This document shows positions 58,676 to 64,000 of a stretch of 64,000 bases of DNA, in pieces. This stretch comes from Lumnitzera littorea (taxonomy: Eukaryota; Streptophyta; Magnoliopsida; Myrtales; Combretaceae). Where the stretch lies: NCBI GenBank assembly GCA_024138015.1, contig JAMXBB010000002.1, positions 14,174,118 through 14,238,117 of the forward strand, given 5' to 3'. The position numbers and the translations under genes are program-made. Position 1 is the stretch's first letter. Each line of letters starts with the position of its first letter. The notes under the pieces are model-generated. The model saw only the letters and a list, made by a program, of their open reading frames with translations, was not told where the DNA came from and ran no database searches.

Positions 58676-59067
58676 CCCTCATCTTGGGTCGATTTTCATC
58701 TTCAAGCTTCACCCAAGTTAGTCCTTATACTAAGGACATAGGCACCTTCATAGGGCATCAATCTACTTCAAGCCCCTCATCTTGGGTCGATTTTCATCCC
58801 TAAGCTTCGCCTAAGTTAGTCCCTACACTAATGACTTGGGCACCTTCAAAGGGCATCGATTTATATCGAGCCCTTCATCTTAGGTTGATTTTTGTCCCCA
58901 AGCTTTGCTCAAGTTAGTCCTTACACTAATGACGTAGGTACCTTCATAAGGCATTGATTTACATCGGGCCCCTCATCTTGGGTTGATTTTCATCCCTAAG
59001 CTTTGCCCAAGTTAGTCCTTATACCAAGATGTGAGCACCCTCATAAGGCATCGGTCTACATTGAGCC
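58676..59067 (+). repeat. ~98-base tandem repeat, four copies
   Basis: Units start at about 58676, 58774, 58871 and 58970, with a partial at 59067. Each has ccctcatcttgggtcgatttt, caagcttcgcccaagttagt, ccttacactaatgac and ggcaccttcataagggcatc. It lies just after the Tat integrase, where Tat-type elements often carry tandem repeats before the 3' LTR. Confidence 0.9.
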
Positions 59068-60157
59068 CCTTTGATAGGAATTAATCCCTCAAACCGATCA
59101 TGCATAATTGAGCTAGAGGACTCCAAGGACTCACTCGAAAAATACTAGCTCTAGGCCATAGCCAAGATGGGGATTCCTATCTCGAGCTGATCTCATGCTA
59201 AATTGATTATCAGATCCTTACATGCGTCAGATCCGCCCCAGTTTAGCAACAACGCTTAGCTGCTGATCTGATCATGAGAATCCAACCTCGAATCAAGTTA
59301 ACTTCTCTTCAAAAGAACTAATTGGTCCCCGACCTGGTCTACATCAAGTTGGGCCTTGACCACAAAGGTTACTTTATTTCCTCCTACCTTATACCATATT
59401 TCTCCTATTTAGACACCAAATGATGCATGTCTTCTAACATAGTATTTCGGAATGATTCTTTCCTTTTTACACTTAATATTCTTTGTCTCTTTTATCCTTT
59501 TTTGTATGTGTTATGTAACCTAGTTGTAGAATACCCTTTTGTCTTTTCATATATGTAAAGTAACCCTAGTGAATGGGTATATAAACCTGTACTTTCTTGT
59601 ATGTAAACGATCATCATGTCTTCAATATAGAAATTACTCACTTTAAGCAACCTTAGTGTTCTTGTTATCCTTTAACTCTTATCTATTCCCTTTAGCAAGG
59701 AATAGCAGCGGGTGACCCTTCAATTCAAATTGATGTGTCATATTCGATAGATTGTAGGCCAAGTAGAATCGAGTGGTGCATCGTATCCATTCGATAGCTA
59801 CTTGGGCTTTGCTAGCTTTTTCTTTTGTTTCTTTCTAGTTCACTTTGTTGTGGTGCTTCTCTATGTGTTCGACCCCAGAGACACACTAGCTTCGCCGGTA
59901 TTAGAGTACGATTCCGTGAGGGAGTGTGTGAAGTTGCAGTAAAGTTTTGGTTCACTTTACTGTTAGTGGCTACTGTATTCCTTCCGTAACTACTACAGTG
60001 TGTGTTGGTATGACAGCAAGAGTGATTTTATTGTTACTTAGTTTTTACTCTATTTCTCATTACGAAAGTAAAGCAAGTTTATTTCTATATTATTTCAGTG
60101 ACTATTAGGTATTGAAGTTGTTAGCGAGTTATTAATCCATTTGAGTAATACTATACC
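59068..60157 (+). other. LTR and leader sequence between the Tat and chromovirus relics
   Basis: Non-coding, with TATATAAA at 59578-59585. About 60006-60017 reads TGGTATGACAGC, a 10 of 12 match to the initiator-tRNA-Met primer site, 140 bases before the chromovirus gag start. An LTR of the chromovirus therefore ends near 60.0 kb. I could not place its start, nor the end of any Tat 3' LTR. Confidence 0.5.
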
Positions 60158-61490
60158 ATGTCTAATTCAAGTGTTCAAGGTGTTATCGGTGACTAGAGCA
60201 GTGGTGCTTTACCTGGTCATGGTCATAATAGTAGTAATACCTTAGGGTCGGTTGACGATAAACTTGATAGACTCATAAACCTTGTTGAGAGTCTAGTCAC
60301 CGTAATACAAGTTAACAAACAACAACCCCAAGGTGTACAGTAGCAAAACCTACAGGAAGATGCCCCTAAGAGATACTATGGCTAAGGCAATCAGACTAAT
60401 CACCCAATTCGACTACCACGAGTTAGAGGAGTAGCAGACAGAGCTACTAGACGAAGATTGGAATTGGAGGAGATTAGGGAAGATGACAAGAAGATGGATG
60501 TTAAAGAGTTTGGTGAAGAAGAAGTATACTATTACCAAGCGCAGAGACAAGAATGCCAAGTTACTCGAGGGTTAGACAATGTTAAGGTGTAAATCCTACC
60601 CTTCGATGGAAATGGAGATGCAGATGAATACTTGGAGTGGGAAGAGAAAGTTGAGAAAGTATTTGAATGTTATGGGTATGAGAATGCAGTCAAAGTCCAT
60701 CTTACTATATTGGAGTTTATTAGGTATGTCACCATGTGGTGGAAAAATTTGAATGCAACTAAAGTAAGAGATAGAAGATGAGGTGTTAGGACCTAGGATG
60801 AGATGAAAAGGTTGTTAAGAGGTAGATTTGTATCTGAAACTTATCTATAAGATACTTTTACAAAATTGCAGGAACTGTGCTAAGGGAACTAATCTATTGA
60901 TAATTATGTAAGAGAATTCTAGATGTTAATGATTCGAGTCGATGTAGAAGAATTAGAGGCCTGTACAGTATTGAGGTTCATTTTTGAGCTTAAGTATGAG
61001 ATTCGTAATATTGTGGAGGTATAAAGGTTTTATACATTAGAAGAGGTCATCAAGATAGCATAGAAGGTTGAAAGGTAGAGAAGAAGTGTTCCGAGTTGAC
61101 TTAGGCCGACAATCTCGCGAGTTCCACTACCGTGCCGACCTGATTGAGCTAAGTCAAGGAGGCTAATCAAGGTCAAGGAGAGGAATGACTGATCTAAAGA
61201 CAGTTGAGGAAACCAGCAGGGTTGAGTCGATCATTTAGGCCGAATCGAGAATAGGTCAACCTAGAGGACATATAAGAAAGGGTAGACCTCCAAACGAAAG
61301 ACCAATGGGGTAAAATGCTTTAAATGCTTAGGCTTCGAACATATGGTCATTGAATGTCTGAATTGATGTGTCATGATGCTCCGAGGAGATATAGTAGATA
61401 ACATCGATGAGAGCGAGCTCAAAAAGGAAGAAGATGTTGGAAAACTTAAGGTTGAAGAGGAAGAGGAGACTTGTATTTATGCCGACTAGG
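60158..61490 (+). pseudogene. Chromovirus-type Ty3/gypsy gag relic
   Basis: An ATG at 60158 starts a gag frame that soon meets stops. Recognisable pieces are PFDGNGDADEYLEWEEKVEKVF near 60.6 kb, WDEMKRLLRGRFV near 60.8 kb, IDNYVREF and LMIRVDVEELEACTVLRF near 60.9-60.98 kb, and a zinc knuckle KCFKCLGFEHMVIEC near 61.31-61.36 kb with all four CCHC ligands. Domain content and wording are those of plant chromoviruses (Reina/Tekay-like); a sub-lineage cannot be fixed without the integrase and chromodomain, which are absent. Confidence 0.8.
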
Positions 61491-61539
61491 GAAAAGTGAT
61501 GACCCTAGTCTTGAGGCGAGTACTGAGTTCCTTACTGAA

Positions 61540-61940
61540 CTCTGAAGAGGACCAAAGGGAGAATTTGTTCCATACCAAGTATACCATAAAAGGCCAATTA
61601 TGCACGATCATAGTAGATGGAGGAAGTTGCACTAATGTGGTTATACAATCTTTTGTGTAGAGGTTGGATCTACCGACCTCAAAGCATCCCTAACCTTACA
61701 AGCTACGTTGGCTTCGTGATAAAGGTACTTTGCACGTGACTGAACAAGTGACTGTGCCGTTCAGTGTCGGAAATGTATATAGGGATGAAGTAATGTACAA
61801 TGTCGTCACCATAGGAGCTCTACATCTATTGCTCGGACAACCTTAGTTGTTTGACTGACGTATTACGTACAACAGGTATAAAAACACTTATGCCTTTGTT
61901 AAGGATGGAAGGAAGATTGTGTTGCAATCTTTGACTCCGT
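61540..61940 (+). pseudogene. Chromovirus protease relic
   Basis: CTIIVDGGSCTNVVIQSFV holds the active-site motif (DGGS here, as in many plant chromoviruses). It is followed by the LHLLLGQP block, a stop, and FVKDGRKIVLQSLTPS. Two to four stops break the frame. Confidence 0.75.
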
Positions 61941-62029
61941 CCTAAGTAAATGAAACTCATAATCAACTCACCTGAGTAGTAAAAAGAAGACCTTAGTTAT
62001 GAGTCAAAGAGAGCTCTAATTTCCTAAAA

Positions 62030-63000
62030 AGGCTGATGAACTAATGTTCTTGTTGGTTAGGAGATTGATGGAGATGAGGGAGTTACAGAATATTCTAAAA
62101 GAGACTCGAAGCTTGCTAACTGAGTTTTTCGACTTGTTTCTGGAAGAACTGCCTAAAGGACTATTACTAGTCTAAGGTATAGGGCATTGTATTGATCTAC
62201 AACCCACCGCCGCCCTGCCAAATCAACTTGCGTACAAGATGAACCCTGAGCAAGTTGTCGAGCTGAAAAGATAGGTGGACGAACTCATTGAGCGAAGATA
62301 TGTGAGGGAGAGCATGAGCCTTTGTGCTGTACCAGCTTTGTTGGTTCCGAAAAAAGATGGTTCATGATATATGTGCATCAACAGCTGAGCAATTAATCGA
62401 ATTACTGTTAAGTACAAATACCCAATGGCGAGGCTTGATGACATATTATGTGAGCTTCATGGTGCAAAAATATTTTTGAAGATTGATCTACGAAGTGGCT
62501 ATCACCAAATTCGGATGAGGTTGGGTGATGAATGGAAGACTACCTTCAAGATTAGGCATGAACTCTATAAATGGTTGATTATGCCGTTTGGACTTACTAA
62601 TACGCCAAGTACATTCATGAGGTTAATGAATCATGTAATGCGGCCTCTAATTGGAAGATATGTGGTTGTGTACTTTGATGATATATTGGTATACAGTGTC
62701 GACCTGAACGACCATGTTTAACATCTTCGTGAAGTATTTGATATTTTACGAATTGAGTAGTTGTATGGGAATGTAAAAAATACATGTTCTGCCAGAGAAA
62801 AGTGATATTCCTAGGATTTATAGTGTTAAGGGAAGGAATTCGAGTAGATGAGGAGAAGATCCGAGTTATTTTGGAATGACTAATGCCGAAGAATGTTACT
62901 GAGGTCCAAAGTTTCCATAGCGTAGCTTCTTTCTATTGGCGATTTATTAAGGAATTCGGCATAATAGCCACCTCATTGACCGAGTTAATCAACAATAGGG
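62030..63000 (+). pseudogene. Chromovirus reverse transcriptase relic, truncated
   Basis: Blocks in order: FFDLFLEELPKG, HCIDLQPTAALPNQLAYKM, VDELIERRYV, PALLVPKKDGS, VKYKYPMARLDDILCELHGAKIFLKIDLRSGYHQI (quoted in pieces), LIMPFGLTNTPSTFMRLMN, YVVVYFDDILVYS with the catalytic YFDD intact, VIFLGFIV and FHSVASFYWRFIKEFG. It ends near 62995 at LTELINN. RNase H, integrase and chromodomain are missing, so the element is truncated on the right. Confidence 0.85.
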
Positions 63001-64000
63001 TATGGATAAAATTTTATATCTTAGCTATCATATACTCATTCACCTCTAAATTGCAAACTCATATAACTTAAAAGGCTGATGCAAAAGCCAAAGAAGATTG
63101 TGATAAACCCTACTAAAAATTGTTAAAAATATACCTCTTTAATAATTTAAATAACTTGTCCTAAAGCCGGATTCGTATGCTGATTTAAATCAGTTGTCCT
63201 AAACCACCGTATTTTTCATATCTTGATATATGAAGCATAACAATTTCGCTTTGTAAAACCTACTAATTAATTCCATGTGTAATGTCAGTAATATGGCTCA
63301 TACAATAATTCCCGGAACCTTGTATTATTAATTAGTAGTTAACCTCCTTATACATTCACCCATATATCTCCGGACATTTAGTTTTTATCACGTCTCCTTT
63401 CAGCATAGCTGAATCTACAATAATAACTATATTGAAAATTTTCAATATGTATCCGTCGAGTATATTTGTTAAGAAATATATAAAACAAAATCACCTTTTT
63501 TTATTCCCTATTTTTTTTTTTTTAAAAAATCTTTATTGAGGCATGTAATTAATATAATATATGCCCTAAATTAATAAATGGATCTCATTCATATCATGCT
63601 TGGGATGGAAAATGATTTATTGTTATTAATATGCTATATGTTTAGATAAGTACTGAGTAAATATTAATAATATATTTAAACATATATCAGTAATATTGAG
63701 CAGTTAAAAAACTACATATATATTTGCTTTTATATGTATAAAGTTTATATTTTCTATTAATCGAAACTACTAATCCATCCCCATTTTATTTTAAAGCTTT
63801 TTGTTTGGTTGGATAGGCATGAATGCTGGAAAAGTACATGATCGCGACCTTTACTCTCGCTTTTATATATATAGTGTATATAGGGCGGGACGTGGATACG
63901 GATAATATATAATACTCTCAATATCTCCAGAAAAGATAAATAGATATTCACTTCTCTGTTACTGCGTGATTGAAGGTCATTCATTACCAATTAAATATTA
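63001..64000. other. AT-rich DNA to the window end
   Basis: No gene supported. Contains short T-runs and a TA-rich stretch at about 63.86-63.88 kb. The small minus-strand frame at 63757-63990 has no recognised feature. Confidence 0.5.

Overview
The window is AT-rich nuclear DNA from a flowering plant, most likely a eudicot. The evidence is a six-exon plant glutamate receptor-like gene with GT-AG introns, a plant-only VUP1-type gene, and many degenerate plant transposable elements (Tat, Athila and chromovirus Ty3/gypsy, Ty1/copia, TRIM, MULE and hAT MITE). No species call is possible from sequence reading alone. Only two genes look intact; almost everything else is decayed mobile DNA. A 390-base run of N marks an assembly gap.

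Layout: 1.0-2.5 kb holds a broken chromovirus gag on the minus strand. 2.6-8.8 kb is a long imperfect inverted repeat with arms of about 2.9 kb, each carrying the same TATAAATA box. 10.9 kb has a small MITE, and 11.7-13.5 kb a Mutator-like element with a 9-base target duplication. 18.5-25.9 kb is the glutamate receptor-like gene of the GLR3.4/3.5 type (941 codons when spliced). Its introns 1 and 3 contain TRIM-like miniature retroelements and a diverged minus-strand LTR pair. 26.3-27.5 kb is a copia gag relic. 29.8-30.2 kb is a 412-base hAT-type MITE with a perfect 8-base target duplication. 31.1-32.2 kb is a three-exon VUP1-like gene.

From 34 kb to 63 kb the window is nested retrotransposon wreckage. 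A Tat-lineage Ty3/gypsy element (gag, protease, RT, RNase H, second RNase H, integrase zinc finger) runs 35.2-39.03 kb, stops inside integrase, and resumes with the integrase core at 57.69 kb. The roughly 18.6 kb between is an inserted element with long LTR-like repeats (39.04-41.27 kb and 55.3-57.69 kb). It has a Tat-type gag C-terminal fragment, a short ~40-base repeat block, an ~80-copy array of an 84-base repeat (45.69-52.4 kb), and an Athila LTR plus gag fused directly to the right-hand LTR-like copy. A four-copy ~98-base tandem repeat follows the Tat integrase. Then a chromovirus gag-protease-RT relic runs to about 63.0 kb.

The GLR gene would make an amino-acid-gated cation channel and the VUP1-like gene a small vascular-related protein of unknown biochemistry; nothing in the sequence links them functionally. 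I did not find a convincing new gene system. The most unusual structures are the 84-base array (28 codons per unit, with CpG-type decay), the adjacent 40-base array that may share its core motif, the 2.9-kb-arm inverted repeat, and the split Tat integrase that orders the insertions.
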